NCBI GenBank assembly: GCA_007258455.2
Contig: VDFB02275662.1
Span: 1 to 64,000 of the forward strand
Length of the DNA stretch: 64,000 nucleotides
From: Sequoia sempervirens
Taxonomy: Eukaryota; Streptophyta; Pinopsida; Cupressales; Cupressaceae
Direction: 5' to 3'
Shown: positions 1 through 11,998 of the stretch, in pieces
Position numbering within the stretch: the first letter of the stretch is position 1
Layout of the letters: each line of letters begins with the position of its first letter
Translations under genes and position numbers: made by a program
Notes under the pieces: generated by a model
Seen by the model: only the letters and a program-made list of their open reading frames with translations
Told to the model about the DNA's origin: nothing
The model's database searches: none

Positions 1-159
1 AAAATTTCTTCAGGATTTTTTTTTTAAAACATATATTTAATATATATATATATAACACTTATTTCAAATATTTCAGTCGGGCATAATAGCAAGACTAAAC
101 ATTAAACAATAAACTTGTTTATACAAAAGTTTATTTCTACATAAATTGTAAAGAAAATT

Positions 160-410
160 TCTATAGGGGTTATCAAATTTCACAATTTTGACAGAGGTTT
201 CCATTTCAACCTATAGAGGTTTCCTACTGTTTTCTATTTTGTAGTTTTCCTATTGTTTAACAATGATTTTGTTTCATGAGGTTTCTCTAATTTTACTGTT
301 AAATTTTCTACAGAGGTAGCAAAATAATAACGACAAAACTTCAACAGCCGAGAACACAATTTTTCTACAGAGGAACTTTTAATAATTTTTTCTATAGAGG
401 GTTACAACTC
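160..410. repeat. Degenerate array of a TTTCTAYAGAGG-like motif
   Basis: Variants of the 12-nt motif recur near 162, 190, 213, 307, 363 and 390: TTTCTATAGGGG, TTGACAGAGG, CCTATAGAGG, TTCTACAGAGG, TTCTACAGAGG and TTCTATAGAGG. Spacing is irregular (about 25-90 bp). No coding function is visible. It lies within the probable left-edge LTR or leader. Confidence 0.4.
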
Positions 411-492
411 ATTCACGACAATTTCCTCTTACACAAACAATATCAAGCAATCTTTTCAAAACAAGAAAGCAATTAAACAAACAATAAAAGAA

Positions 493-586
493 CCTGTTTT
501 TCCTGAAGCTTGAAGGAGCGAAAGTTGGAGAAAAGCTTCGCCTTCAGAGCTTCTAAAACTTTTCCAGAATCTTCACCTCCAGCCAT
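493..586 (-). CDS. Possible short coding segment or first exon, unknown product
   Basis: On the minus strand an ATG at 586-584 opens a 31-codon frame beginning MAGGEDSGKVLEALKAKLF. It reaches CAG|GT at about 494-492, a possible splice donor, after which the frame drifts into T-rich sequence. The residue mix (Ala, Gly, Glu, Lys) is more gene-like than the surrounding DNA. However, it sits inside a probable LTR, so it may be a retroelement leader ORF or chance. No acceptor or second exon is visible in 1-490. Confidence 0.2.
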
Positions 587-1889
587 ATGCAAAATATGAG
601 TCCAAAAACATATGTTGAAAATCTTCTCAAATTTTAAACGAGAAACCCCCCCAAAACCCCAAAAAAAACTATTCTACAGCCAATTTCTTCTCGCGAAGAA
701 AACTTCTTGCCATTCCCAGCATGTAAATATTCTCTCCGAGAATATTTTTAAACAAGGATTTTTATTAAATTCCCACTCACTCTCGTAAACAATCTAATTA
801 TTAATTAACTAATTTTAATTATTTTTCTTTTAATAATAATAAAGCATTATAAGCTATTTAATTAATTTAAAAATTCAAAAATTAATACCACTACATTAAG
901 CAAATTTAAAATTCTAATTCACATTATAGCATCTATTACTTTTATTTAAACTATCCACTTAATCAAGAACATTAATCAGTTAATTTAACTATAATTATCT
1001 ACAAATAACTATATCAATTAAGTAGCATTAATAAATCACACTTAAAATAAAAATTAATTAAATAACAACTATTCACAAATAAATAAATAATTAGTAACAA
1101 CCAACACTGAAACAAAGACAAGGTCAAGACCACGCCACCGTAAGACTCACAATAAGGTGACGAACTTGGGACGGCGACACTTCCTTATCAACTCCCTTTT
1201 CAACATCATACCCGTTGGGTTTATGGGACACACTCAAACTTGTCGAGCAGGTGGAGTCGGTGTCCAGTACCTGCATCCTGCATAGAAACAAACGCCAAGT
1301 AGCATGTAAATCTCCATTGCAAACACACCGTGAAAGGTAATCACGAGGTAACAGGGCACTCGCGAGCAAGTGATGCCACTCTGTCCTTTCACCAAGACAC
1401 ACTAGCAAACACATCAGAAACCATAGCAATATAGAATCACAACATCTCCACATATATTATTAAAGAAACTATAACATAAACAATCAACATAATGACCATG
1501 TAAGGTATCATCAAGCATCATAAGTAATGTCAAGTGCAGCAAACCAATCAAACTATAAATCCACACACAACCAAAACCGGTGAACTGATCACCTTCACGA
1601 ACCAAGTACAAAATCAACTCAAAAGAGTATCAACAACATGAGGGGTATTACATACATTATTTGTAAAAAAGAGCATTGAGTAGAAACTAATAGCTCTAAG
1701 GTAGAACATTCAAGACCAAACCAAATTATTGAGAGAATGTGAATAGATTAAAATAGAGATCCAAAATGACTTCATTCATCAATTTGGGAGATTAGTTGAG
1801 TCTGCAACTTACAAAAGTTCAAACTAGTGTTGATAAACTCGAAGTAGTGATTAAATAACTTCTCAGCCCTATCCTTCTATGTTGACAAC

Positions 1890-2150
1890 GTGGAGAAGCT
1901 AAGTGCCATCAATGTGGCTCTAATAGAGGGCTTTGGTCATTTAGAAACCCATCAAACTAAGTTAGAGAATATTAGAGGCAACAAGGCTTTGTGGAGACTA
2001 AGAACTGACAATGTCATCATTCCTAAGCATAATGAGTTGGGCCCAGTTATCAAAGCATTCCAGATGCTCAAGTCCAAGAGCGTTACTCAAATGACCCTAT
2101 CACCTCAAAAGATCAAGGATGCCACGAATGTTGATGATATGCCATCTTAG
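1890..2150 (+). pseudogene. C-terminal coiled-coil-like fragment of a retroelement protein
   Basis: An 86-codon open frame with a charged, leucine-rich helix-forming composition (for example HLETHQTKLENIRGNKALW, then IPKHNELGPVIKAFQMLKSK). The upstream 200 bp carry stops, and the ORF ends just before a 3'-UTR-like AT-rich stretch. This looks like the tail of a longer degraded protein. The style (helical C-terminus of a repeat-family protein) resembles the coiled-coil part of the LINE-associated ORF at 24430-25300, but I cannot show homology by eye. Function unknown. Confidence 0.35.
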
Positions 2151-2898
2151 CCCAATGTGTAGTCTTCTTGATGCTTTAAACATTAGAAGTCCCCTAAATT
2201 TTAGGATGTCTTCTTGTATTCTCAAGAACAATATCATTTTCAATTTTAGTTATATTTTTATGATATAAATGTTATGAAAATTAATTAAATAGGGCATTAT
2301 CTCCCACAAGAATGATTGTAAGTATATGAACTCTAAAATTTTGGATATTTTAAAATAAATAATCTTTTAAGTATGCGTGTTGCTATGGTTTTATGTTGTC
2401 ATTTCCTTTGTGAATGGTAACTATTTTAGGTGTCTTGATAATCTTGCAGTAGTAATTATCATTCTTGGATAGTTTTAAGTTTGGTTATAAAATAGTAAAT
2501 TGGTTGGTGCACTCTTAACTATTTTGAAATTAAATCTATGATGATATACATGTGTACTCAAAGTTTTGAATGCCATTATGTATGGATGGTTAGATTGTTT
2601 TATTAAAGTAGTATTTCCTTTAGTTTTCCTTTTCTACTTTTTGGTTAAAATTATACCCCCAAAATTATAAATTTATCTTAAGAGGGAGTTGTACCTCTAA
2701 ACTTCAGAGGAAATTTATTTAGAGAATGGTAAATTATCCGACTGTTGGTGCATTTGTTACTAAAATGAAGTTTTCACAAACTTATCACATAGTATGGCAT
2801 TTTGATGGTAACAAATTTGTTAACCAACAACATTGCATACCATTTATTCAAGCACTTACATGTACATTTATTTCTTGATGGATATAATATTTTTCTAT
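2151..2898. other. AT-rich non-coding stretch
   Basis: No ORF, RNA gene or recognisable repeat terminus is visible. It probably includes the 3' UTR of the preceding fragment and decayed repeat DNA. Confidence 0.5.
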
Positions 2899-3027
2899 GT
2901 TTTATCAAGATTCAATTATAAATTTTGAGTGAATATCATTAACCCATATTTTGTGAGTAGTGGTTCACAAGAATCTATCCTTGATTATGATGAATGGTCC
3001 ACTTAGTATTGATTACATCTAGGTGAT
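2899..3027. repeat. Diverged direct repeat, copy 1
   Basis: Shares with 3258-3388 the sequence around 'atcaagattcaatta', 'gtgagtagtggttcacaaga' and 'gaatggtccac'. The copies are about 360 bp apart and clearly diverged. Neither encodes anything visible. Confidence 0.6.
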
Positions 3028-3257
3028 ACTCACATGGGTAAATAATTGGTACTTATTTTGAGATAACTCATCCTATTACTACTCTTAATTCAGGTGCTTA
3101 ACCATGGATTTTCCCTAAGATCAAGGCTACTTAGCTTGTTATCTCGTTTGTAAAAAAATCATCAAGTGTTGTGTCATATTAACCATTCATTATAGAGCTC
3201 CTTAACCCATTAATTATCAATTAGGTGTTATTTTTTGAACATGTCAATTTATGATAT

Positions 3258-3388
3258 GTTTATCAAGATTCAATTACATGGTTTTTGAGTAAATATCATT
3301 GACTCATATTTCATGAGTAGTGGTTCACAAGAACCCATCTCTAATAAGTGTGAATGGTCCATTGAGAACTCATTGTATCTAGGTAATG
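3258..3388. repeat. Diverged direct repeat, copy 2
   Basis: Second copy of the repeat at 2899-3027. The whole 2899-3388 interval could be an old tandem duplication of a roughly 360-bp unit whose intervening part has decayed beyond eye recognition. Confidence 0.6.
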
Positions 3389-4187
3389 TTTATAAATACT
3401 AAGAATTAAGACTCCCCCATAGGATGATGATTATGTGACATGACCATAAATAACCCAAAATGATGTCCTTAAATGCAATTCCTATTCACACAACTCTAGA
3501 TTTTTGAAATGCAAGCTAGTAGGTAATCATCATTTTCTATGAAATTTGGCCTACCTTGCAAATGAGAGTTTTGAAATTCAAATTGTGAGGACTAGGCCAT
3601 AGTTGAAATATAATTCAAGGTTCTAGATTATAGCTATGATATAATACAAGGAAAAATCATAAGGAAATGATCTAAACCTATTTTTGGGAAAATAATAGAG
3701 TTAGTATGAGTAATATTTTTAGGCTGAAGGTCAATTAGTGTACAAAATAAACCAATTTGAAGGATAAGACCATAAATTATGAAATAAAGATAAAATGAAA
3801 TGGTAAAGATGTAGGGTAGGCACTTTAATCCCTTACACTATATAGGATTATTTTTTAATCAAACATCTTGATAATTAAAAATATTGTCTAATTTAAAACA
3901 TGTTTGTTTTATAAAATTTTAATAAACATGCATCAATTAATATAGGAATTGCTCTTTTAAAAGAATTTCGGTTTTTAAATATCCTTCTAAAGGGGATTAA
4001 AATTTAAATGAATGTTTTCTCTTATCCCTCAAAAGAAGCTTTAAACAACCCCTTTTATCATCCACCTCCACCAACAATCCATAGATTGTTTGGGACTTTA
4101 ATATATGTTACTAAATTTGATGAGGATGTTTCCTTTTTAATGTTGAGATTTTTTTCAAATCACATATTTATCAAGAATCTTTCTATT
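3389..4187. other. Non-coding stretch
   Basis: AT-rich with no supported gene. The short frame at 4008-4238 overlaps the 5S-like sequence and is regarded as chance. Confidence 0.5.
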
Positions 4188-4300
4188 GGGTGCAATCATA
4201 CCAACGTTTGTTCACTGAATCCCATCAAAAATTTGTAGTTAAGTGTGCTTGGGCCACAGTAGTATTAGAATGGGTGACCTCGCGGGAAGTCCCAATGATT
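4188..4300 (+). pseudogene. 5S rRNA-derived sequence (pseudogene, or 5S domain of a Cassandra-type TRIM)
   Basis: From GGGTGCAATCATACC at 4188 the sequence follows plant 5S rRNA almost end to end, through 'cccatcaaaa', 'aagtgtgcttgggc' and 'gaatgggtgacctc' to 'gggaagtcc'. Length is about 113 of the usual 119-120 nt, and the last few 3' bases are lost. The internal polymerase III control region is well kept: box A at 4241-4254, box C at about 4270-4291. A T-run follows at 4299-4304. Mid-gene positions 4201-4235 are more diverged. It is a single copy, so it is not part of a normal 5S array. A stray 5S pseudogene and a 5S-carrying LTR of a Cassandra-type terminal-repeat retrotransposon are both possible. 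I did not find clear LTR ends. Confidence 0.8.
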
Positions 4301-4895
4301 TTTTATTTTTTAAATTAAAAAAAAAGAAAGAATCTCTTTATTAACACTAGGGTTCCATACAATTGCTTACCTATTTTTATTTTCAATAACTAAACTTTTT
4401 AGGAGTCCTTTTTGGGTTGGTGGTCTAATGATTTACACATTTTTAATTTATTTGTAAATATTTTTATTGTCATGTAAACGTGAAGAAATTTGTTTTTCAT
4501 TTGTATATGTAGTCCCATGACACATTTTTTGAGGTAAAATTTGGAAGGAAATATGAAAAATGAGAGAAGGAAAAATGTGGAACCATGCAAAATTTCTACT
4601 TAAGCAACATTTGCATAATTCCACTCCACCTATTCATCCATAACTAAAATTTTAATTTTTAAACTATAATTGCTCCATCATTTTTGGAGAAGATTCTATA
4701 TTATACATTTGTTTTTTTCTCCATGAGACTACTTGATTTTCTAAAAAATAAGTACAGTAAGTAGCTACATGAGACCATGAGGCAACACACATAATGTTCA
4801 AACTTAGAAAAAAAATCCTAAGAAAATAACCCACATAAAAATATAAATCATCATTTAGTATAATTACAAACTTCTTAAATCCAATAACTCAATTT

Positions 4896-4918
4896 TTATA
4901 TATATATATATATATATA
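4896..4918. repeat. (TA)n microsatellite
   Basis: About eleven uninterrupted TA dinucleotides in an AT-rich non-coding stretch. Confidence 0.9.
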
Positions 4919-5035
4919 ATCAATTTTTTAATAAGTGTGCAATCAATGCTATGTTAAAAAGGTCAAAAACTATTCACCCTTTCTTAAGGGCCGAGAACAA
5001 GTTATTAAATAATTAATTCAGGATTACTTTTTAGT

Positions 5036-5875
5036 TTGCTACAAATTTTAGTTTGTTACCTATCGTTGAATCTAGATGGACTAAAGGTTCTATTGTCTTC
5101 ACCACTCTTGAGAAACAATCATTTCAACTTTGATTTTAAGGTATCCAAATTAAGATTCACCTCTTTGTCTCACTTATTATACCTACTCTTATATATTGAG
5201 CCAAAACTTATGGGCCTTACGTTAGGAAAGTTGACCAAAATTGAATTGAAAGAGTACTTAATTCTATGTTATACAACCATATTCACTCTAAAAGACCTAT
5301 TCCTCAAGACATCATTATCTTTTAATTTAATAATTGGACTTATTATTGTTTTGATGTTTCAAATGGTAACTATGAAACATAGCTTTGGAAATATGGCCAT
5401 TTTCTTTTGATAGCCATATCAAGCATTCAAATCCTCTATACAATTGGCACAACAAATTATCTACAATGACTAATATGCCAAATATTTTGCTCTACTGGGC
5501 CTTGTAGGCATTAACATGGACATGATTCCTCTGCCTATTTTTTCAATTAATGCACTAGATCTTTCTACAAGGGTGATAAATAGTAATACTATGTATGAGA
5601 TTTATAGAGGTTATCTACAATCCATATGGTTAGATTCTCAAGAATATCTTTCCTTGAAGCTTCAACTCTACTACAATACATATCTTCACTTTGAGTATGG
5701 GATCATCCAACCTTTAGGCTACCCTAAGCTCCATTTTCCCTATAATTGGAAGGTGTCTTTGGTACAATTCAAAGTTGGTTCATATCTCATTTGCGTACAA
5801 ATTGATCACCATGTTACTTTAGTGTCTCATATTTATCAAATTTATTCAATGGAGATTGAAACTAATGAATAATTT
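5036..5875 (+). pseudogene. Unrecognised degraded ORF pair, probably retroelement-derived
   Basis: Two open stretches (5036-5410 and 5516-5872) lie on the same strand with a short interrupted gap. The second reads as a plausible globular protein rich in aromatic residues (for example IYRGYLQSIWLDSQEYL, then GYPKLHFPYNWKVSLVQF). In another frame near 5290 a fragment SKRPIPQDI and then NNWTYY appear, suggesting frameshifts in one older ORF. I do not recognise the family and assign no function. Confidence 0.3.
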
Positions 5876-7569
5876 ATTTTTAAATACTCTCCTTACTATG
5901 AGATTAGGGGAAAATTCTTTTGCCTCTTTAAAGACTCGTATAACTCTCTCTAAACCTTCATTCATTTCAAGGATTAAAGATACCTCTTTCTTTTGAGAGA
6001 TGTTTAATCTTTATCATCTAATCAACGACTTTTCTTCCATGATACTCTACACTTGAAAGATTGGTTCCTACATTCACGCTATTTCTTTTTCAAAATTGAA
6101 GAAGAAGTAATCTCATGACAAACTTATAGATATGACAAAATTTACGAAACATCAAAATATTTATTTTGTTTCCATACACTTTCTCTTTAATCTTTTGTAA
6201 ATATTAATATCATTTTCATCATATAAACATCACCACTTTTTAAAGGATAACTACTTAGAGCCACATGTAAGTGGAAATTACACTAGGAAATGGGGCACAA
6301 CTTGCAAGTGGGAAATGGTCTTGGCTTGATAGAGACAAGGAGACAAGGTACCTGAGTCCCTGGTTGAACAATGGAGGACTTGTCTATTTTGTATGTTTTC
6401 TAATTATACCTAATTCAAAGTCTCTTTTTTATGAAAATTAAAAAAAACATTCCATTATGCGCGTGCAAAAATCTATAGCTTTTTTTGGATGTCTTTCCTA
6501 TATGACAAACTAAATTTGCCTTATCATATACCACTTGGACGTTTCACATACTTTATTTAAACATGATTTTTTTAATAAAAAATATCTCAAAGACTAGGGC
6601 AAAAGAATCTAACCCTATTCTATGACACTGATTATTTTCATTGAAGTGATTTCAGCCAAAACAAAATTCAAAGGTTTTGAAAAAAAATCTAAATTAAATA
6701 TAGTTTATAAATGTCACTTGAACCATAAGATATTTCAAAAGTTTGTTTCAAATTAATTTTTATTATTTTATAATAAATTTTCCTTGGATTGAGATGTAAT
6801 TTATGAAATTGATTTGGATTAAAAGGAAATTTTTGAGAATTGTTAAAAGTTTATATATTAATATTTCATGATAATAATTTATTTCATTAAGATATGATTT
6901 ACATTATAAATATTTTTTTGTAAAGTCAGAAAATATTTTTATAGGTCATAATTTTATTATAATTAATTCTCATCTCATATTAATGTCAAAAGTTATCATG
7001 TATACTTGGTACAATTATGACATCTTTTTCTTTGACACAAATAAGCTTTCATATATACCATGAGTTATGAGTTATTTATGCATGATATACAATATTAAAG
7101 AGTATTTGAGGAAATTTTTATGATCATTGTGTAAGCAAGTTTACCAACATAAATAAAATGTCTTATAAATTAGCTTATATCAATTAGTTTCATATGTATT
7201 TTATCCTAGAACTTTAAATCATATTTTATATGTATGTAATATAAATTATGCTGCAAATTGTGTATGGTTGTATGGTAGGTATGTAAATTATATACTATAC
7301 GTGAATCATGGGACATACTTCAATCATTATGACTACACTCATGTTTATCACACATGCACACTTTCTTCTTTACAAGACATATACATCATTATGACTCTAT
7401 CATTTAGCTTGCTATATTTGTGTGTCATGAGAGACACAAAATATTTTGCCAACATAATTCATGCTTTACGAAATTATTAAAGTATTATTTAATATAATGT
7501 TATAACATAAAATATAAATTATTATCTTTAAATTTTTAAGAGTTTTATTCTTATCATATATTCCATAGT
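5876..7569. other. Non-coding AT-rich stretch
   Basis: No gene supported. Around 6240-6380 there is a less AT-rich patch without an ORF. The frame at 7268-7480 has simple composition and no domain. Confidence 0.5.
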
Positions 7570-9351
7570 TATAATTCATCCAAATGCAGTTTTGCATAGC
7601 TTGCACTCCTACACATCAACTCAACATCATCTCATGTTGCAATATTCCCTTGTGTGCATAGTGTGGAATCATAAATCACTGGTTTAACCATTTATGCAAA
7701 CTAGTGTGTACTAATCCTGGGGCACAAGGAAAATTGTATTAATTTTATTATAGATAACATTCTTGATATGTATATGTGCGCCCTTAAACATTCTACATGG
7801 TACCAATTTTGATTCAAATCACCTTTTTTATCATCAAATGAAGTCATCATGACATGACATTTTGCAAGGATGTATCCCATAGAGTAATATTTATAAAAAA
7901 ATATATAGATCTTAATATATGTGTTTTCTATTTTCTAATCAAAGTAGGTCTATTACAAAAATAAAATATCTGTATTCAACACACATCGAAAAATAGTGAA
8001 CATTGAACATTAATAAAAAAATTAAAAATAAGAGTACCTTTTAGATTAATGTCCTATCAACAAACAAAAAAAATTGGGTATACATAAAAATAATTAAGCA
8101 TTAAAAGAAAATAAATGTCTAAATTAATAGTTGTTTCTCATTTAAAAAATAATAATAAATAAACTATTCAAAACAACATAAAAAATAAGGTGTGTTCCCT
8201 AGATATCACTTTTAGTAATCTATCTTTTCTTAAATTATGGAGATTCTATTTTTATCTCAACTTATACGATACACGAAAATATCACTCATTAGAAAATACT
8301 TAAAGTGTAAGAGACACTATATTAACAAATATTTAAAATATGAAATTATTTTTAAAATTAGAAATTAATCTACGTAAGAAATATCACAAATCAGTAGTTA
8401 TATAAACTTCAAATTCTTTAGTAAACTATAATTGAGAGAAATGTATATTTTTAAAATATTGATTTGTGCATCTCTCTTAGACCAAAAAGTGGGACACGTC
8501 TTTATGTTGTCATCCCACACTTTGTGCCAAGATGCATCACACATGAATTGTGATAGAATGACTTCATACACATATATGAAAAATTATTGATTATAATAAA
8601 TTCTATGCAATACAATAAAATAAAGCCACACACACTATTAATGTTGCACAACATAAAGAGTCCACATATCAACTTCAACAATAGCTTTACCAAGCTCTTG
8701 CAACACATCTCTGATTGTGTGTGACCCTTCACATGGGTTTTAAGAGATATCCAATTCAATTCTATATATTTAAGGCATGTTTCTCGCAATACCACATAAT
8801 ATATGCATTCAAATGTTACCATATAATATTTACACCTAACACCACTCAACATAGTGTTATAACTAGCGTCATATGGGTTTGTCATTTGTGACCAACATAT
8901 TCATATATAAAGAACACCACATATGCATGAAATTTATAAGCCTTGTATTTATAGTCCTAGCTTATGGTTGTTATATAAATACATCCACAATTCAATAATA
9001 TATCTTATAATACAATTGGCTATATACATGTGCCCATAGACTTACAAAAAAATTTATCATGGGTTGTACCTCTCCAAGGATCTTAAAAAGATTGGTGGAT
9101 AAATTCCCTTCCATATCAATTGCTTCCCTATCATATCCTTTGTAATATTATAAATTCACGCCATTAGTAAATACATAATAATTTATTCTTCATGCAATTG
9201 ACATGGCCTATTAATTATTTACATGCTTCTTGTATAAATATCTCTCTCAAACACCTAATGGAAATAGATCTATCTCCATTAGCATTTTTTCATAACAACA
9301 TTTCTACAAGTACAAGGTTATCCTTTGATATTTAAACCAAAAATAAAATCA
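7570..9351 (+). repeat. Old LTR, left copy (with probable internal insertion)
   Basis: Pairs with 11059-11998. Shared blocks include 'cactcctacacatcaa' (7604 and 11079), 'ccaagatgcat' then 'cacatgaatt' (8524 and 11147), 'atattataaattcac' then 'ttcatgcaattgacatgg' (about 9146 and 11793), and 'atctatctccattagcat' near the end. The copies are strongly diverged. The left copy is about 850 bp longer: homology stops near 7650 and resumes near 8516, consistent with an insertion. It is followed at 9353 by a primer-binding site, which fits a 5' LTR on the plus strand. Confidence 0.6.
7655..8515. mobile_element. Probable unidentified insertion in the old left LTR
   Basis: Present in the left LTR copy and absent from the right one. 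It is AT-rich with no ORF. The edges show a weak inverted match (agtgtgg near 7661 and ccacact near 8515), but the flanking LTR sequence itself contains cacact, so the terminal inverted repeat is not secure. It may be a non-autonomous DNA transposon or an accretion of smaller events. Confidence 0.3.
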
Positions 9352-9352
9352 T

Positions 9353-9364
9353 TGGTATCAAATC
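9353..9364 (+). other. Primer-binding site (initiator-Met tRNA type)
   Basis: TGGTATCAAATC lies directly after the left LTR and matches the usual plant TGGTATCAGAGC site complementary to the 3' end of initiator methionine tRNA, with one clear change. It fixes the element as plus-strand and suggests Ty1/copia affiliation. Confidence 0.6.
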
Positions 9365-9451
9365 TTGGAGGTTCAATCTCATGCCATCCATTGTCAAACA
9401 TATATTTCTAGGTTCTAGGAATTAAAATTCTCTTCTTATCTTAATACTACT

Positions 9452-9652
9452 ATGTATAAGAAGAAATCAAAGAGAAAAATAGTTAATAAAGAGAGAGGTT
9501 CTTCTTCAAACTCTTTGGATAAAATAAAGTATGTTTTAACCTCTTTAGATGAATGGATCCACCTCATAAGATGGTTTAGATGCATTTCCAATTATTTGAG
9601 TTTAAACATCACCTTGTTGTGTCTCCTTTGTAGCATGTATCTCCACTATTGA
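9452..9652 (+). pseudogene. Possible gag N-terminal remnant of the old LTR element
   Basis: The first open stretch after the primer-binding site (about 90 bp downstream) starts MYKKKSKRKIVNKERGSS and is lysine-rich and serine-rich. It stops after 66 codons and nothing recognisable follows. Position is the main argument, since no gag motif is visible. Confidence 0.3.
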
Positions 9653-11058
9653 TCCATGATTCCCAACCCTAAGAGGTTTGAATCACACTAGGGGAAGCAT
9701 TGATTATGCTTTTCAAAAGGAACTTTACTTTTACTAAAAATTCATTGTGCATTTATGGGTTAATAGTCATTGATAACATCCCAACCAATAGGACCTTTCA
9801 CTAGTCTCATGGCTCCCTAGTTAATAGTGGCATGCACAATCATCTATCACATAGGATTTACAACCATATTCTAAATAACACATAGGAAATTACACTAATA
9901 TAGACTATACACATCCACCAAACTGTTGATCATTAATTGGTCAAAAAAATAGTTTATATAGCTACTAACAATGCTAAAATCAAGAATCTAAAAATTCATC
10001 CATCACATAGATAAACATGTGGCCTTTTAGTTGTATACCCTCTATTAATGGTCACATACTAGACCTCTAAATATCCACATAGATTCAAATAGAACAATAG
10101 TATCTAAAAGTGTAAATATGCATAAACCATGACATCCACAACAACCTACATAGGAACATTCAATTATTCTCATTATAAAATTCTTCTTCCTAAGTAACAT
10201 GATATATTCACACAATATAAAAATCAAACCATAACATTATAATTAAAATAAAGGATAGAATTTCTAGCTCCACACTTGTAGCAAGTCACATCCATGTCAA
10301 CATTAGAATATTACAACTCTCATTAATACCTAAAGCACATGGAGCCTCCACAACTTCACTGTAATGGCTAATATTTTGGTCTTAATATACCAAGACTCAT
10401 GTCAGGTTGGATAGAAAATGATGAATCTCACTTCTTAATAGTACCAATTCCAACCTATACACCACACTTCAACATTCTACATCATTGAGCTACTTCATTA
10501 TTGAAATTATTATTTTATATCATATACTATGCCACTCTATATTAATTCATGTTCTAACTATATTATGCAAGGAATCACATCCCTTGAAAAGGAAGCATGA
10601 GTTCATTTTCACCCTCTCCTTTCAATGTTGGAGTATAGGGACCAACTTTCCTCGACATTATCAAGTATGCATAGCCAGGACTATAACTTATATAGTCATA
10701 TTTCCATCATCATTTATACCTTTACTAGTTTATAGGTGGAAGTAAAACTACTTCAAATATTAACTACTTATTAAGTAGAAATTCTATATGAAACTTAAAT
10801 TATGCAATTTATTAGTAGATGTGTACCAAAATATGCATATTGAGTAAACCCGTTGTCTATTTTTATATTGAGACCTCTAGGTATGTTCCAACATAATAAG
10901 GGCCCCACTCTACAAGAACAAGTGAGGTGATATGGATACAACCACATAATGATTCAACAAAACCAATGGTTCTTTAATTCATCATTAATAAATATTCTTC
11001 AACACATAGTAGATACAATAGAGATCATTTCTCTACAAGAAAGGGAAAAATATCCAAG
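9653..11058. other. Decayed interior of the old LTR element
   Basis: About 1.4 kb without any protease, integrase, RT or RNase H motif in any frame. The interior is far too short for an autonomous element, so it was either deleted internally or always non-autonomous. The purine-rich 'agaaagggaaaaa' just before 11051 is a possible polypurine tract. Confidence 0.45.
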
Positions 11059-11998
11059 TGTAATTTCATACAACCTACACTCCTACACATCAAATCAACA
11101 TCAGTACATCTCATGCTATAATTCACCCTTATATACACACTTTGTACCAAGATGCATTGCACATGAATTCTAGTAAAATAGATTTATGCACATCTATTCC
11201 ATTAACTCAATTCAATATATTCAGACACACATAGACACTCTTCAATAATGCTACATAACATTAAGTGTACATATTATATTTAACAATATCTTCACAAAGA
11301 TACTACAACACATCTCCCACATTATGCATGACCTCACACATGGGTGCATATGAGATAATTAGTTAAAATCTATATGTGTTAGATGTATGGCCTTATCTAA
11401 TGCCACATAACCTAGCCATACAACCATCACCACAAGAAATCTCCACATGGATCCACTTAGTATTGAGATATAATTTCCACCAATATAGGTTTGTAATATT
11501 TCACCCACATATCCACATGTTAAGTGAACCATATTCACATCATATATGTCAAGCTTCTATTTATAGACCTAGTTGAAGTTTGTTGTATAAATTCATACAT
11601 TATACATAGTATAGGTAGAGGATAATAATTTAGGGACATATAGCTCAAATTACGGTCTTTTAAAATCTTACAATTGTAGCCTTATACAATTTCTATAATC
11701 ATAGGTTGTGCCTCTTAAAGATCTTGGAAAATTAGGTGGACACATTTCATGCTTGATTGTGGTAATATTATGTCCTTCCATATCCTTTGAAATATTATAA
11801 ATTCACACCATAAATTGATAAATAAAATCATATTCATCATGCAATTGACATGGTATATTACTTATTATCATGCTTCTTATATAAAATGTCTATTTCTAAA
11901 CACATAATATACACAAATCTATCTCCATTAGCATTGTTCCATAATATATCTACTATTTGCAAGTTTTTCCTCCTATTATATTTTTTTTGGATCAATAA
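11059..11998 (+). repeat. Old LTR, right copy
   Basis: Starts TGTAATTTCA just after a purine-rich tract (about 11038-11050) and aligns with 7570-9351 minus its insertion, giving an LTR of roughly 930-950 bp. Divergence is heavy with many indels, so this insertion is much older than the element at 12556-24374. ORFs in this block are chance. Confidence 0.6.

Larger units (their letters stand above)
1..1652 (-). repeat. Probable LTR (minus strand), truncated by window edge
   Basis: Read on the minus strand, the block starts at 1652 with TGTAATACCCCTC. This is the same kind of terminus as the TSD-supported solo LTR at 43111 (TGTAATGTCCCC). The first 500 bp are less AT-rich than the surroundings, followed by a long AT-rich tract (about 1100-720) and then a leader-like G-rich stretch. 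Open frames at 1124-1453 and 1414-1617 lie inside it and show no domain, so I treat them as chance. No second LTR or TSD can be seen because the left end is outside the window. It could equally be a solo LTR or the flank of a larger element. Confidence 0.4.

Noticed and set aside
1124..1617. Two minus-strand ORFs (109 and 67 codons) near the left edge
   Set aside because: They lie inside a probable LTR, are Cys/Leu-rich without any motif and overlap each other in different frames.
7655..8515. CACTA or hAT transposon called from the agtgtgg/ccacact ends
   Set aside because: The terminal match is short, the LTR itself supplies cacact, and no 3-bp or 8-bp TSD is clear; kept only as an unidentified insertion.
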